Origin: Paracraurococcus lichenis
GTDB taxonomy: Bacteria; Pseudomonadota; Alphaproteobacteria; Acetobacterales; Acetobacteraceae
Length of the DNA stretch: 64,000 bases
Direction: 5' to 3'
Assembly: GCF_030657435.1 (NCBI RefSeq)
Contig: NZ_JAUTWS010000002.1
Coordinates: forward strand, 186,001 to 250,000
In this document: in pieces, positions 42,115 through 50,890 of the stretch
How the letters are laid out: every line of letters starts with the position of its first letter
Position numbering within the stretch: position 1 is the stretch's first letter
Notes under the pieces: model-generated
What the model was told of the DNA's origin: nothing
Databases searched by the model: none
What the model saw: only the letters and a program-made list of their open reading frames with translations
Program-made: the position numbers and the translations under genes

Positions 42115-43046
42115 ACCCGCCGCGTCTCCAGCACGCCGAACAATCCCTGCGGGCGCACCAGCAGCACGGCCACCATGATGATGTAGGGCACCACGACCTC
42201 GAATTCCGGGGCGAAATAGACGGCGATGCTGCGGCCGAGGCCGATCAGCAGGGAGGTCAGCGCCGCGCCCTCGATCTGGCCGAGGCCGGCGGTCGCCACC
42301 ACGGCGAAGGAGAGCACGATGGTCTGCGCCCCGATCCCCGGCACCAGGGAGGTGGTGGGGGAGGCGAGCGCGCCGCCGAGCGCGGCGAGCGCCGCGCCGA
42401 AGCTGAAGGTCAGCAGGGTCACCTTGGCAGCGTCGATGCCCATGGCCATCGCCGCCTCCTTGTCCGTCGTCACCGCGACGATCACCCGCCCCGTCAGCGT
42501 CCGCCGCAGGAACCAGGCGAGGCCGAGCAGGGTCGCCACCGCCACCCCCGGCAGGACGAAGAGCTGGTAGATGGTGAAGGGGATGACGTCCTCGCCGAAA
42601 GGGACGTCCACCGTGCCGAGGAATTTCATCGGCAGGTCCTGCGAGACCGGCTGCACGCCCCAGACCAGCTTCTGCACGTCCTCGAGGATCATGAAGAGCG
42701 CGAAGGTGACGAGGAGCTGCAGCACCTCCTCCTGCCCGTAGATCCGGCGCAGGATCAGCTTCTCGATCAGCGGGCCGAGCACCGCGCCGACCAGCGCCGC
42801 GGCGACGAGCAGCGCGGCATAGGAGGCCCAGGGCGGCAGGCCGGCCGCTGCGAGGAAGAGGCCGAGCGAGGCCGCCGCATAGGCGCCGATGGCGAAGAGG
42901 CTGCCATGCGCCACGTTGACGATGCGCAGCACGCCGAAGACCAGGTTGAGCCCGACCGCCACCATGAAGACCAGCGCCGCATAGGCGAGGCCGTCGAGCA
43001 GCGCGAGGCCGAGGAGCAGCGAGTTCTGGGTGAACCACTCCGCCAT
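42111..43046 (-). CDS. livH: Branched-chain-amino-acid-type ABC transporter permease, LivH family
   Basis: The 311-residue permease has around eight membrane helices and LivH motifs such as FGVLRIVNVAHGSLFAIGAY and MGIDAAKVTLLTFSFGAALA followed by ALGGALASPTTSLVPGIG. It pairs with LivM to form the channel. The start lies 10 bp after the stop of the receptor gene. The closing FGVLETRRV tail is typical of this subunit. Confidence 0.92.
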   Translation of the reverse strand: MAEWFTQNSLLLGLALLDGLAYAALVFMVAVGLNLVFGVLRIVNVAHGSLFAIGAYAAASLGLFLAAAGLPPWASYAALLVAAALVGAVLGPLIEKLILRRIYGQEEVLQLLVTFALFMILEDVQKLVWGVQPVSQDLPMKFLGTVDVPFGEDVIPFTIYQLFVLPGVAVATLLGLAWFLRRTLTGRVIVAVTTDKEAAMAMGIDAAKVTLLTFSFGAALAALGGALASPTTSLVPGIGAQTIVLSFAVVATAGLGQIEGAALTSLLIGLGRSIAVYFAPEFEVVVPYIIMVAVLLVRPQGLFGVLETRRV

Positions 43047-43056
43047 GATGCCGGGC

Positions 43057-44373
43057 TCAGCCGGCGATCGGGGCGGGGACCTGGGCCAGGAAGTCCTGCT
43101 TGAGGGTCTTCAGCCAGTCCACGCTCTTCTGCCCGACGGGCGCGGAGACCATGGCGGCGGGGAAGATGATCATGTCCTTCGGCACGGCGAAGGGGAATTT
43201 TTCCTGGAAGCTGCTGAGGCCGACGATCTGGTCCTCGAGGCCCTGGCCGTCCTCGCGCAGGGTGATCGAGGAGGTGGGGGTGTCGAAGGTCAGGCCGCGG
43301 AAGGCATTCGCCAGCTCCTGGTCGTTCGGCCAGCCGCCGCCCTTGGCCTGGATGGCGCGGGCGAGGCCCGCCTGCAGCGCGCTGATCGCCTGCGCCATGT
43401 GGTGGCAGGGGTAGATCGGGTACTCGTTGTACTTGGCGCGGTAGGCGTCCACGAACTTCGCCAGCTTCGCCGGGTCCTTCGGCTTCGGGTGGTTGTTCCA
43501 GTGGTCGCCGCGGGCGCCGATGATGTGCCCGGCCGGCATGGTCTTGCCGAGGGTCTGCATCGACGCCTCGGCGACCGGCATGACGAAGGTGGAGCGATCG
43601 AAGAGCCGCCGCTCCGCCGCCTGGCGCACCAGCGTCACCAGGTCTCCGCCCCAGCTCGTGGACAGGATGACATCCGGCCGCGCCGCCAGCAGGCGCGTGA
43701 CCTCCGTGCTGTAGTCGGGGGCGCCGAAGCGCGGGAAGAGCTCGGCGACGACGCGCACGCCGGGCTTGAGCGCATCCATCCCGGCCTTCCACAGCTCCCA
43801 GCTATCGCGGCCCCAGGCATAATCCTGGTTGATGACGGCGAGCGTCTTGAAGTCCGGCTTGTGCTTCAGGAGGTAAAGCAGCGGCGCCAGCACCTCAGGC
43901 GTGCCGTAGCCCTGGGTGCGGAAGGCATAGGGGTGCGGGCCTTCCTCGAAGATGCGCTGCGTACCGCAGTCCCAGAGGAGTGTGGTCTTCTTCATCTCGT
44001 CGCTGAGCGGCGTGCAGGCGAGGCAGGAGCCCGAGGAGATCGAGGCGAAGATGACGTGCACGCCCTCGTTCTGCACGAGGCGGCGGTACTCGCCGACGAG
44101 GTGGTCGGTGCCCGGGGCCTCGTCCACGAAATAGGCGCGGACCGGCAGGCCGGCGATGCCGCCCGCCTTGTTGATGTCCTCGAAGATCAGCTCCGCCGCC
44201 TGCCGGGCCGGCACGCCGAAGACCGAGGCGGCGCCGGAGAGGAAGGTGGTGATGCCGATCTTGAGCTCCGTCGGCTTGCTCTGCGCCCCGGCATTGCCGC
44301 CGGCGAAGAGCAGGCTGCCGGCGGTGGCGGCGGCGCCGAGCAGGGCCTCGCGGCGGGTGATGGCGTCGGTCAT
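43057..44373 (-). CDS. Periplasmic receptor of a Liv-type ABC importer
   Basis: The 438-residue type I binding protein has a Tat-like signal (TRREALLGAAATAGSLLFAG) and the fold of Leu/Ile/Val and amide receptors: GITTFLSGAASVFGVPARQA, INQDYAWGRDSWE and the C-terminal lobe. It is the first gene of the complete livHMGF set and should determine its specificity. At 438 residues it is longer than LivK, closer to amide or aromatic-acid receptors, so branched-chain amino acids should not be assumed. Start ATG 44373 lies 100 bp from the divergent pdxY. Confidence 0.9.
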   Translation of the reverse strand: MTDAITRREALLGAAATAGSLLFAGGNAGAQSKPTELKIGITTFLSGAASVFGVPARQAAELIFEDINKAGGIAGLPVRAYFVDEAPGTDHLVGEYRRLVQNEGVHVIFASISSGSCLACTPLSDEMKKTTLLWDCGTQRIFEEGPHPYAFRTQGYGTPEVLAPLLYLLKHKPDFKTLAVINQDYAWGRDSWELWKAGMDALKPGVRVVAELFPRFGAPDYSTEVTRLLAARPDVILSTSWGGDLVTLVRQAAERRLFDRSTFVMPVAEASMQTLGKTMPAGHIIGARGDHWNNHPKPKDPAKLAKFVDAYRAKYNEYPIYPCHHMAQAISALQAGLARAIQAKGGGWPNDQELANAFRGLTFDTPTSSITLREDGQGLEDQIVGLSSFQEKFPFAVPKDMIIFPAAMVSAPVGQKSVDWLKTLKQDFLAQVPAPIAG

Positions 44374-44473
44374 GGCGTTTCGCTCCCAGGTGCCGGCGCC
44401 CGCCGGCTTTGGCCGCAGCATGCCGGGGTCGTGCCGGGGTGGGAAGGGGGGCGGTTGACCGGTCCCGCGAGCG

Positions 44474-45340
44474 ATGCCAAGCCTCGGATCCGTGAACATC
44501 CTCTCGATCCAGTCCTGGGTCGCCTTCGGCCATGTCGGCAATGCCAGCGCGGTCTTCCCACTGCAGCGGCTCGGCGCCGAGGTCTGGGCGATCCACACCG
44601 TGCAGTTCTCCAACCACACCGGCTACGGCGCCTGGCGCGGCCAGGTCCTGCCGCCGGGGCTGATCGGCGACTGCGTGCAGGGCATCGCGGAGCGCGGCGC
44701 GCTGCCGGCCTGCGACGCGGTGCTGACCGGCTATGTCGGCGATGCCGAGACGGGGGCGCAGATCCTGGAGGCGGTCGCGCGGGTGAAGGCGGCGAATCCG
44801 GCGGCGCTCTGGTGCTGCGACCCGGTGATCGGCGATGTCGGCCGCGGCGCCTTCGTCCGCCCGGGCATCCCGGAATTCTTCCGCGACCGCGCGCTGGCGC
44901 TGGCCGACATCGCCACGCCGAACCAGTTCGAGCTGGAATGGCTGACCGGCCGGACGATCGCGACGCTGGACGAGGCCAAGGCGGCGGTCGGCGCGCTGCA
45001 GGCCGGCGGCCCGCGCTGCGTCCTCCTCACCTCGCTCCGCACGGCGGAGACGCCGGCGGATGCGCTGGACCTGCTGGCGGCCGAGGGCGGGCAGGCCTGG
45101 CGCCTGCGCACGCCGCTGCTGCCGCTCTCGGTCAATGGCGCGGGCGATGCCATCGCGGCGCTGTTCCTCTTCCACCGGCTCCGCTCGGGCAGCGCGAAGG
45201 CGGCGCTGGAGCAGGCGGCCGCCTCGATCTACGGCCTGCTGCGGCGGACGGCGGCGGCGGGCTCGCGCGAGCTGCTGACGGTGGCGGCGCAGGAGGAGTT
45301 CGTCGCGCCCTCGGAGGTCTTCGCCGCCGAGCCCTGCTGA
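44474..45340 (+). CDS. pdxY: Pyridoxal kinase
   Basis: The 288-residue ribokinase-like enzyme phosphorylates pyridoxal to PLP in the salvage pathway. Family markers are ILSIQSWVAFGHVGNASAVF, TVQFSNHTGYGAWRG, the metal/ATP segment WCCDPVIGD and the anion hole LSVNGAGDAIAALF, where Asp of GAGDA is the catalytic base. ATG 44474 is used; the GTG at 44492 directly before NILS is an alternative. Several PLP enzymes in the window would use its product. Confidence 0.9.
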   Translation: MPSLGSVNILSIQSWVAFGHVGNASAVFPLQRLGAEVWAIHTVQFSNHTGYGAWRGQVLPPGLIGDCVQGIAERGALPACDAVLTGYVGDAETGAQILEAVARVKAANPAALWCCDPVIGDVGRGAFVRPGIPEFFRDRALALADIATPNQFELEWLTGRTIATLDEAKAAVGALQAGGPRCVLLTSLRTAETPADALDLLAAEGGQAWRLRTPLLPLSVNGAGDAIAALFLFHRLRSGSAKAALEQAAASIYGLLRRTAAAGSRELLTVAAQEEFVAPSEVFAAEPC

Positions 45341-45346
45341 GGCCGC

Positions 45347-45832
45347 TCAGCCCGGGCGGAAGCCCGCGATCAGCCGGGCCATCTCCGCCTCCAGCCCCGG
45401 CCATTCCGCGACCGGGGCGGAGGCGACCAGCAGCCAGCTCCGCGCCGGCCCGTAGAGGCAGGCGGCGCGCACCACCACCGGCACGCCGCTCGGCACCCCG
45501 GTCGCGCGCGCCTGCAGCAGGTCGGCCGGCAGTCCGGCGAGGTCCGCATGCTCTTCGGCCGGCAGCGGGCCGACATGCAGGGTGCGGAGGTTCTGCAGCG
45601 TGCGGGCGAGGTGGCCCGGGCGGGCGGCGGCGGGCACCGGGCGCTGCGCGCGGACCAGCAGCATGCCCATCTCCGCCGCGCCATGCGGCGCCGTCGCGTC
45701 GCGCAGCACCGTCCAGCCCAGGCCATGCGTGACGAGGCGCATGCGGTCCGCCTCCGGCAGGGTGAAGGGCGCCTGGGCGCGGGCCGCGGGCGCGGCCAGC
45801 AGCAGGCAGGACAGCAGGAGGGCGCGGCGCAT
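45347..45832 (-). CDS. Secreted protein of unknown function
   Basis: The 161-residue product has a clear signal peptide (RRALLLSCLLLAAPAARA, cut after ARAQA). The mature part has no family I recognise; it contains one Cys in VRAACLYGPARSW and an Arg/Glu-rich middle. It converges on pdxY with 6 bp between the stops and is divergent from the AapJ-like receptor at 45938 across 105 bp, so it might share that promoter region. Codon use is like its neighbours. Confidence 0.68.
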   Translation of the reverse strand: MRRALLLSCLLLAAPAARAQAPFTLPEADRMRLVTHGLGWTVLRDATAPHGAAEMGMLLVRAQRPVPAAARPGHLARTLQNLRTLHVGPLPAEEHADLAGLPADLLQARATGVPSGVPVVVRAACLYGPARSWLLVASAPVAEWPGLEAEMARLIAGFRPG

Positions 45833-45937
45833 GCCCCGGCAGGTGAGGCCGGCGGCGCGCCCCGGCAAGCCCGCGCCGCGTGTTGTGCCCCCGCCGCGGC
45901 CGCAGGCATCATCGCGGCGAGGACCGGGAGACACCCC

Positions 45938-46966
45938 ATGCGACTGACCCTGACCGGCGCGGCGCTCGCCGCGACCCTTGGCGCCGCCGCGGCCTGGGCG
46001 CAGCCCCAGTCGCCGGGCCCGACGCTGGCCGCGGTGAAGCAGCGCGACGTGCTGGTCTGCGGCACCTCCACCGGCGCGGCCGGGTTCTCGCTGCCCGACA
46101 GCCGCGGCGAGTATCGCGGCCTCGACTCCGATCTCTGCCGCGCCCTGGCGGCCGCCGTGCTGGGCGATACGACGAAGATCCGCTGGGTGCCGCTGACCGG
46201 CCAGGCACGGCTGCCGGCGCTGCAATCCGGCCAGGTGGACGTGCTGATCCGCACCACCACCTGGACCCAGGTGCGGGATACCGCCAACGGGCTGAACTTC
46301 ACCGCCGTCAACTTCTATGACGGCCAGGGCTTCATGCTGCGCAAGTCGCTCGGCATCGGCCGCGCGACGGAGCTGCAGGGCGCCTCGATCTGCGTCACCT
46401 CGGGCAGCACGAACGAGCTGAACCTGGCGGACTGGGCGCGGCTCAACAAGGTGGAGTACCGCCCCGTGGTGTTCGAGCAGAACGACGAGGCGCGCCGCAG
46501 CTATCTGGCCGGCCGCTGCGACGCCTATTCCACCGATGCCAGCCAGCTCGCCGGCTTGCGGTCCAGCTTCCCGAACCCGGAGGAGCATGTGATCCTGCCG
46601 GAGATCATCAGCAAGGAGCCGCACGCGCCGGCGGTGCGGCACGGCGACGACCAGTGGTTCGACATCGTCCGCTGGACCTTCTTCGCCCTGCTGACCGCCG
46701 AGGAGCTCGGCATCACCCAGGCGAATATCGACGGCTTCCAGACCAGCCAGAACCCGGAGGTGCGGCGGCTGCTCGGCCTTACCGGCGATCATGGGCCGCT
46801 GATGGGCCTCGACCGGCGCTGGGCCTGGCAGGCGGTCAAGGCGGTCGGGAACTATGGCGAGATCTTCGAGCGCAACCTCGGCATGGGCAGCGCTGTCAGG
46901 CTGCCGCGCGGCCTGAACGACCTCTGGACCCGCGGCGGGCTGATGTACGCGCCGCCCATTCGCTAA
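45938..46966 (+). CDS. Amino-acid ABC transporter receptor, AapJ-like (orphan)
   Basis: The 342-residue type II binding protein has a signal peptide (LTGAALAATLGAAAAWA) and the general amino acid receptor pattern: LVCGTSTGAAGFSLPDSRG, GLDSDLCRALAAAVLGD, RTTTWTQVRDTANGLNF and the end YGEIFERNLG followed by RLPRGLNDLWTRGGLMYAPP. AapJ delivers a broad range of L-amino acids to AapQMP, but no aapQMP genes are in the window. A second gene of exactly the same length (52807-53835) encodes a close paralogue. The start follows GGGAGACACCCC. Confidence 0.9.
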   Translation: MRLTLTGAALAATLGAAAAWAQPQSPGPTLAAVKQRDVLVCGTSTGAAGFSLPDSRGEYRGLDSDLCRALAAAVLGDTTKIRWVPLTGQARLPALQSGQVDVLIRTTTWTQVRDTANGLNFTAVNFYDGQGFMLRKSLGIGRATELQGASICVTSGSTNELNLADWARLNKVEYRPVVFEQNDEARRSYLAGRCDAYSTDASQLAGLRSSFPNPEEHVILPEIISKEPHAPAVRHGDDQWFDIVRWTFFALLTAEELGITQANIDGFQTSQNPEVRRLLGLTGDHGPLMGLDRRWAWQAVKAVGNYGEIFERNLGMGSAVRLPRGLNDLWTRGGLMYAPPIR

Positions 46967-47045
46967 GCAGGCTTTCGCGGATTGAGCCACACGTCGTGCG
47001 GCCCAAGCCCCTGAGTTGAATGCCTGCTCAGGATTGGCTTGCGGC

Positions 47046-47065
47046 GCAAACCCCGAGGGGTTTGC
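47046..47065 (-). terminator. Palindromic hairpin directly after a stop codon (repeat copy 2)
   Basis: On the minus strand GCAAACCCC-tc-GGGGTTTGC starts at the first base after the lipoprotein TGA, exactly as copy 1 at 11341 follows a TAA. Flanking bases are also shared (GCGCCGCAA here, GCGCTGCAA at copy 1). Confidence 0.6.
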
Positions 47066-47317
47066 TCAGCCCAGGTTGTCCCTGTGCCCGTCATCCGGCA
47101 CGCGGTATTTCGGCAGGTCGGGCGGCAGGACCGGCAGCCAGGGCGGCCGCTCCGGCGACGGCTCCCGCACCCGCGGCGTGGTGCGGCCGAAGGGCGGCAG
47201 CATGTCGGGCGGGCCGATGCTGGCGGCACCGGGATAAGGCTCCGGCCCGGCGGTGCAGCCGGGCAGGGCGAGGCTCAGGGCCGCCAGGGCAGCCAGGATC
47301 GCGGGACCGCGCGTCAT
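47066..47317 (-). CDS. Small proline-rich lipoprotein
   Basis: The 83-residue product has a signal peptide ending in a lipobox (LSLALPGC, Cys21). The mature part is short and proline-rich (PPDMLPPFGR, RPPWLPVLPPDLPKYRVP), with no recognised domain. It is probably anchored in the outer or inner membrane. It lies 61 bp from the AEC transporter stop on the same strand and is followed directly by the repeated hairpin. Small size and low complexity make it a tentative gene, but the lipobox and codon bias support it. Confidence 0.6.
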   Translation of the reverse strand: MTRGPAILAALAALSLALPGCTAGPEPYPGAASIGPPDMLPPFGRTTPRVREPSPERPPWLPVLPPDLPKYRVPDDGHRDNLG

Positions 47318-47378
47318 GCCCGAACACCCCTACAGATCGCGAGGCCGCTCGCGCAAGTGACGGGTGATTGACCCAATG

Positions 47379-48317
47379 TTACGGCCCGGGCCCAGGCCGG
47401 GTCAGCAGCCAGGCCGTGGCCGGGAAGGCGACCGCGGCGATGAGGGTGGTCAGCAGCACCACCGCCGAGGTCTCCTCCGCCCCGGTGTGGAAACGTTGGG
47501 CGAGGACATAGGCATTGGTCGCGGTCGGCATGGCCGCCAGCATCACGCCCGACTGCACCCAGAACCATTCGAGGCCGAGGACCGGCCCGAGGAAGAGCCA
47601 GGCGAGCAGCGGATAGGCCACCAGCTTGCCGAAGGTCGCCGCGCTGGCCGCGAGCGCCATGCGCCGGTCGAGGCTGAGCCGGCCGAGCGTCCCGCCGAGG
47701 GCGAAGAGCGCGGTCGGCCCGGCCGAGGCGCCGAGGAAGGCGAGGAAGCGCTCCGCCGGCCCCGGGATCGGCACCTGCAGCGCGCCCAGCACCGCGCCGC
47801 CGCCGATCGAGAGCAGCACGGGGTTGAACAGCAGCGACCGCAGCACGCGTGCCAGCACCCCGCGCTCCCCCATCGGGGCCATGAGCACGCTGCCGAGGGC
47901 GATGACGATCGCCACCTCGCTCATGATCGCCATGGCGACCGGGCCGGCCCCCCGTTCGCCGAGGATCGGTAGAAGCAGGGGTGGGCCGAGATAACCGACA
48001 TTGCCCATGGCCGCCCCCGCGCCGATGGCTGCGCCCTGGCCGCGCCGGCGCCGGGCCAGCAGCATGGCGCCGGCCATGGTGGCGAAGAAGACGACCAGGC
48101 AGGCCGAGAGGTAGCCCGCGAAGAAGCGCGGCTCGAAGCTCTCGGACAGCCTCTGGGCGGCCATCAGCCGCAGCAGCATGGCGGGCAGGGCGAAGTGGAA
48201 GGCGAAGAGGCCGATGCCGTCGGTGACCGTCGGCGCGATCATCCGCCGCCGCACGGCGGCCCAGCCCAGGCCGACCACGGCGAAGATCGGCAGGCAGAGG
48301 GAGAGGAAGCCCAGCAC
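47379..48317 (-). CDS. AEC (auxin efflux carrier) family transporter
   Basis: The 312-residue permease has about ten transmembrane helices in two halves. The AEC pattern is clear: LCLPIFAVVGLGWAAVRRRM at the N-terminus, GAAMGNVGYLGPPLLLPILG with the conserved Asn-Gly crossover, and AAMPTATNAYVLAQRFHTGA in the second half. Bacterial members export or import small dicarboxylates such as malonate or malate. It is divergent from the LLM oxidoreductase over about 95 bp. Confidence 0.9.
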   Translation of the reverse strand: MLGFLSLCLPIFAVVGLGWAAVRRRMIAPTVTDGIGLFAFHFALPAMLLRLMAAQRLSESFEPRFFAGYLSACLVVFFATMAGAMLLARRRRGQGAAIGAGAAMGNVGYLGPPLLLPILGERGAGPVAMAIMSEVAIVIALGSVLMAPMGERGVLARVLRSLLFNPVLLSIGGGAVLGALQVPIPGPAERFLAFLGASAGPTALFALGGTLGRLSLDRRMALAASAATFGKLVAYPLLAWLFLGPVLGLEWFWVQSGVMLAAMPTATNAYVLAQRFHTGAEETSAVVLLTTLIAAVAFPATAWLLTRPGPGP

Positions 48318-48412
48318 CTCGCCACCATAGCCGCTGGCGCTGCCGGCGCCAGCTTGCCCCGGGCGCCCCGGCGCGCTTGGCTGTGGACAAGCAGGCCGAA
48401 GAGGGAACGACC

Positions 48413-49480
48413 ATGGAATTCGGGATCGCCATGCCGACCGATGCCGAGAGCTGGCGGCTGGCCGAGCGCGCCGAGGAGCTCGGCTTCCGCTCCGCCTGGT
48501 TCTACGACACGCAGATGCTGAGCGCGGATTGCTTCGTCGCCATGGGCGCGGCGGCGATGCGGACGAAGCGGATCCGGCTGGGGACGGGGGTGCTGATCCC
48601 GTCGAACCGCATCGCGGCGGTCACGGCCAATGCCTTCGCCACGCTGAACAAGCTGGCGCCGGGGCGAGTGGACATGGGCCTCGGCACCGGCTTCACGGGG
48701 CGGCGGGCCATGGGCCTCGGTGCCATGCCGTTGAAGGAGTTTTCCGAGTACATCCGCGTCATGCTCGGCCTCCTCGCGGGGGAGACCATCGAGACGATGG
48801 TCGAGGGGCAACAGCGGAAGATCCGGCTGCTGAACCCGGAGCTCGGGCTGATTGACACGCGGACGCCCATGCGCCTGCACCTCGCCGCCGCCGGGCCGCG
48901 GGCGCGGGCGCTGACCGCGCGGCTCGGCGCGGGCTGGATCAACTTCTTCTCCGACGTGCCGGCGGCGGTCGCCATGCTGGGCGAGATGCGGGAGGCCTGG
49001 CAGGCGGCGGGACAGGCCGGCGCGCCGGAGGCGACGGCCTTCGTCCTCGGCTGCGTGCTGGAGGAGGGCGAGCCCTATGACAGCCCGCGCGCCATCGCCC
49101 AGGCCGGGCCGCGCGCCGCGGTTATGCTGCACCGGGCGGCGGACGAGGTGCTGTCGGGCCTGCAGAACATCTCGCCGATGCCCGAGAGCTGCCGCGCGGC
49201 GGTGGAGGCCTATGTCGAGCTTGCGAGGAGCTTCGAGCCGAAGGACGCCCCCTGGCTCGAGAACCATCGCGGCCACCTGATGTTCGTCAAGGAGGAGGAG
49301 CGGCCCTTCGTGACCGGCGAGATGATCCGCCTGAGCAGCTTCACCGCGACCGAGGCGGAGCTGAAGCGCCGCATCGGCGACCTGCGCGATGCCGGCTACA
49401 CCGAGTTCACGGTGCAGATCGTGCCCGGGCAGGAGCGGGCGATCGAGGACTGGGCACGGATCAAGCGCGCCTTCGCTTAG
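48413..49480 (+). CDS. LLM-class flavin/F420-type oxidoreductase
   Basis: The 355-residue luciferase-like protein starts MEFGIAMPTDAESWRLAERA and has SAWFYDTQML, RIRLGTGVLIPSNRIAAVTA and LAPGRVDMGLGTGFTGRRAM, the pattern of single-chain F420- or FMN-dependent oxidoreductases. The closest groups reduce methylenetetrahydromethanopterin-like or other cofactors; the actual substrate is unknown. The ATG at 48413 follows GAGGGAACGACC; starting at 48377 would add 12 unrelated residues. A palindrome cluster starts 12 bp after the stop. Confidence 0.87.
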   Translation: MEFGIAMPTDAESWRLAERAEELGFRSAWFYDTQMLSADCFVAMGAAAMRTKRIRLGTGVLIPSNRIAAVTANAFATLNKLAPGRVDMGLGTGFTGRRAMGLGAMPLKEFSEYIRVMLGLLAGETIETMVEGQQRKIRLLNPELGLIDTRTPMRLHLAAAGPRARALTARLGAGWINFFSDVPAAVAMLGEMREAWQAAGQAGAPEATAFVLGCVLEEGEPYDSPRAIAQAGPRAAVMLHRAADEVLSGLQNISPMPESCRAAVEAYVELARSFEPKDAPWLENHRGHLMFVKEEERPFVTGEMIRLSSFTATEAELKRRIGDLRDAGYTEFTVQIVPGQERAIEDWARIKRAFA

Positions 49481-49491
49481 GCGTTGCGATG

Positions 49492-49514
49492 CGCCTTCGA
49501 TTGCGTCGAAGGCG
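49492..49514 (+). terminator. Terminator hairpin after the LLM oxidoreductase
   Basis: CGCCTTCGA-ttgcg-TCGAAGGCG makes a perfect 9-bp stem with a 5-base loop, 11 bp after the TAG stop. It is the first of the palindromes in this gap. Confidence 0.6.
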
Positions 49515-49528
49515 AACAGCGCCGGGAG

Positions 49529-49614
49529 CCATGGCGCCGGAGGCGAGTCAAGGCTGCGGCTTCGCCGCACCGCGCGAAGCGCGGCTCGGCCTTGACTCGC
49601 CTCCGGCACCATGG
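49529..49614. repeat. 26-bp inverted repeat enclosing two hairpins
   Basis: The arm at 49529-49554 (CCATGGCGCCGGAGG start) is matched in inverse at 49589-49614 with a single mismatch in 26 bp. The 34-bp spacer holds TGCGGC-ttc-GCCGCA (49555-49569) and CCGCGC-gaa-GCGCGG (49570-49584) back to back, so the whole can fold into a stem carrying two small hairpins. It is not inside a gene. It resembles REP/BIME or MITE-like elements. Confidence 0.75.
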
Positions 49615-49628
49615 CCGGGGCTTGGGGT

Positions 49629-49661
49629 CGCTCGACGGTGTCGAGCGCCCGGTCCGGGCGC
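49629..49661. repeat. Two overlapping hairpins
   Basis: CGCTCGAC-ggt-GTCGAGCG (49629-49647, 8 bp) overlaps GCGCCCG-gtc-CGGGCGC (49645-49661, 7 bp); the two stems share three bases and exclude each other. Together with the preceding palindromes they fill most of the 264-bp gap before the TAXI receptor gene. Confidence 0.6.
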
Positions 49662-49744
49662 TTCCGACACGTGCGGCAGCCCCCGTTGCCGGCCGCCGCG
49701 CCGCGCCGCATCATCCCGGCCCGTCAACCGGGAGATTCGGGCCG

Positions 49745-50731
49745 ATGAGCCTCACCTTCTCGCGGCGCGCCCTGGCCGGCGGCGCGCTCGCATTGCCCTT
49801 CATCCGCACCGCGCGGGCGCAGCAGAGCATCGAATGGGTCGCCGGCTCGCTCGGTGGCGGCTGGTACACCATGGCGGCCGGCCTCTCGGCCCTGGTGAAG
49901 GACGAGAACCCGGACGTCCAGATCCGCGTCGTCCCGGGCGGCGGCCTGGCCAATTCCACCCGCGTGAACCGCAACCAGTCGCCCATGGGCTGGGGCATCG
50001 ACGCCTTCGCCGCCGCCGCCCGCCGGGGCGAGGAGCCCTATACCGAGAAGCACGAGGCGCTGCGCTGCCTCGGCAGCGGCTACTCGCCGACCGAGCACAA
50101 TTTTCTCCGCCGCGCCGATGGCGGGCCGGAGGACATGAAGTCCATCCTGACCATGAAGGGCCTGCGCATCGCCTGCCCGCAGCGCTCCTCGACCGACGAG
50201 ATGACGCTGCGGCGCATCCTGAAATTCTACGGCACCACGCCGGAGCGCATCCGTGCCGAGGGCGGCACCTACCTCAACGGCAGCTATGCCGATATCGGCA
50301 GCGCCTATACCGACGGGCAGGTGGACTACCTCTATGTCGCGCTGGCCAAGCCGGCGGCGATCCTGACCGAGATCGCCCAGGGCCGCCGCAACAGCCTGCT
50401 CCTGGAATTCCCCGCGGACCTGCGCCGGCACCTCATCGATACCTATGCCTATGCCGAGGGCCCGATCCCGGCCGCGACCTATCCCGGCCTGCAGAAGCAG
50501 GACCTGATGGTCACCACCATGGACAGCGTCATCATGGTGCATGAGAGCCTGCCGGAGGAGGTGGCCTACAAGGTCACCAGGACGCTGATCCGCAACAAGG
50601 GCCAGCGCCTCGTCTCCATCCATGCCAGCATGGGCGCCTGGGATCCGGCGACGTCGTGGAAGTACCAGGGCTTGCCGCTGCATCCGGGCGCCGCCAAGGC
50701 CTTCCGCGAAGCGGGCGGGATGCCGGCCTGA
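49745..50731 (+). CDS. TRAP transporter receptor, TAXI family
   Basis: The 328-residue secreted receptor has a Tat-like signal (FSRRALAGGALALPFIRTARA) and the TAXI pattern: GSLGGGWYTMAAGLSALVKD, VRIVPGGG-like VRVVPGGGLANSTRVN and the C-terminal VTTMDSVIMVHESLPEEVAY. TAXI receptors work with a fused DctQM permease, and exactly that gene follows after 159 bp. Ligands of TAXI systems include glutamate and other small acids in the few known cases. The start ATG has GGGAGATTCGGGCCG upstream. Confidence 0.9.
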   Translation: MSLTFSRRALAGGALALPFIRTARAQQSIEWVAGSLGGGWYTMAAGLSALVKDENPDVQIRVVPGGGLANSTRVNRNQSPMGWGIDAFAAAARRGEEPYTEKHEALRCLGSGYSPTEHNFLRRADGGPEDMKSILTMKGLRIACPQRSSTDEMTLRRILKFYGTTPERIRAEGGTYLNGSYADIGSAYTDGQVDYLYVALAKPAAILTEIAQGRRNSLLLEFPADLRRHLIDTYAYAEGPIPAATYPGLQKQDLMVTTMDSVIMVHESLPEEVAYKVTRTLIRNKGQRLVSIHASMGAWDPATSWKYQGLPLHPGAAKAFREAGGMPA

Positions 50732-50735
50732 CCGC

Positions 50736-50755
50736 GGGCGGCACGGCTGCCGCCC
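50736..50755 (+). terminator. Hairpin after the TAXI receptor gene
   Basis: GGGCGGCA-cggc-TGCCGCCC (8-bp stem, 4-base loop) begins 4 bp after the stop. With no T-tract it could attenuate rather than stop transcription, giving more receptor than permease transcript. Confidence 0.5.
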
Positions 50756-50890
50756 CTCCGCGCACCAGGGCGGCGGCACGCCGACCACGCAGCATGACGC
50801 CGCCCTGGCCTGCCGTTTGCAGGCAATCCCAGCCCTCCGCGGCGCAAGGGCCGGGACACGCGGTCCCGCGACCAACCCCAATCAGGACCC

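Noticed and set aside
49489-50544. 351-codon plus-strand frame over the palindromes and the TAXI receptor
   Set aside because: It has shadow-frame composition and conflicts with the clear TAXI receptor in the adjacent frame.
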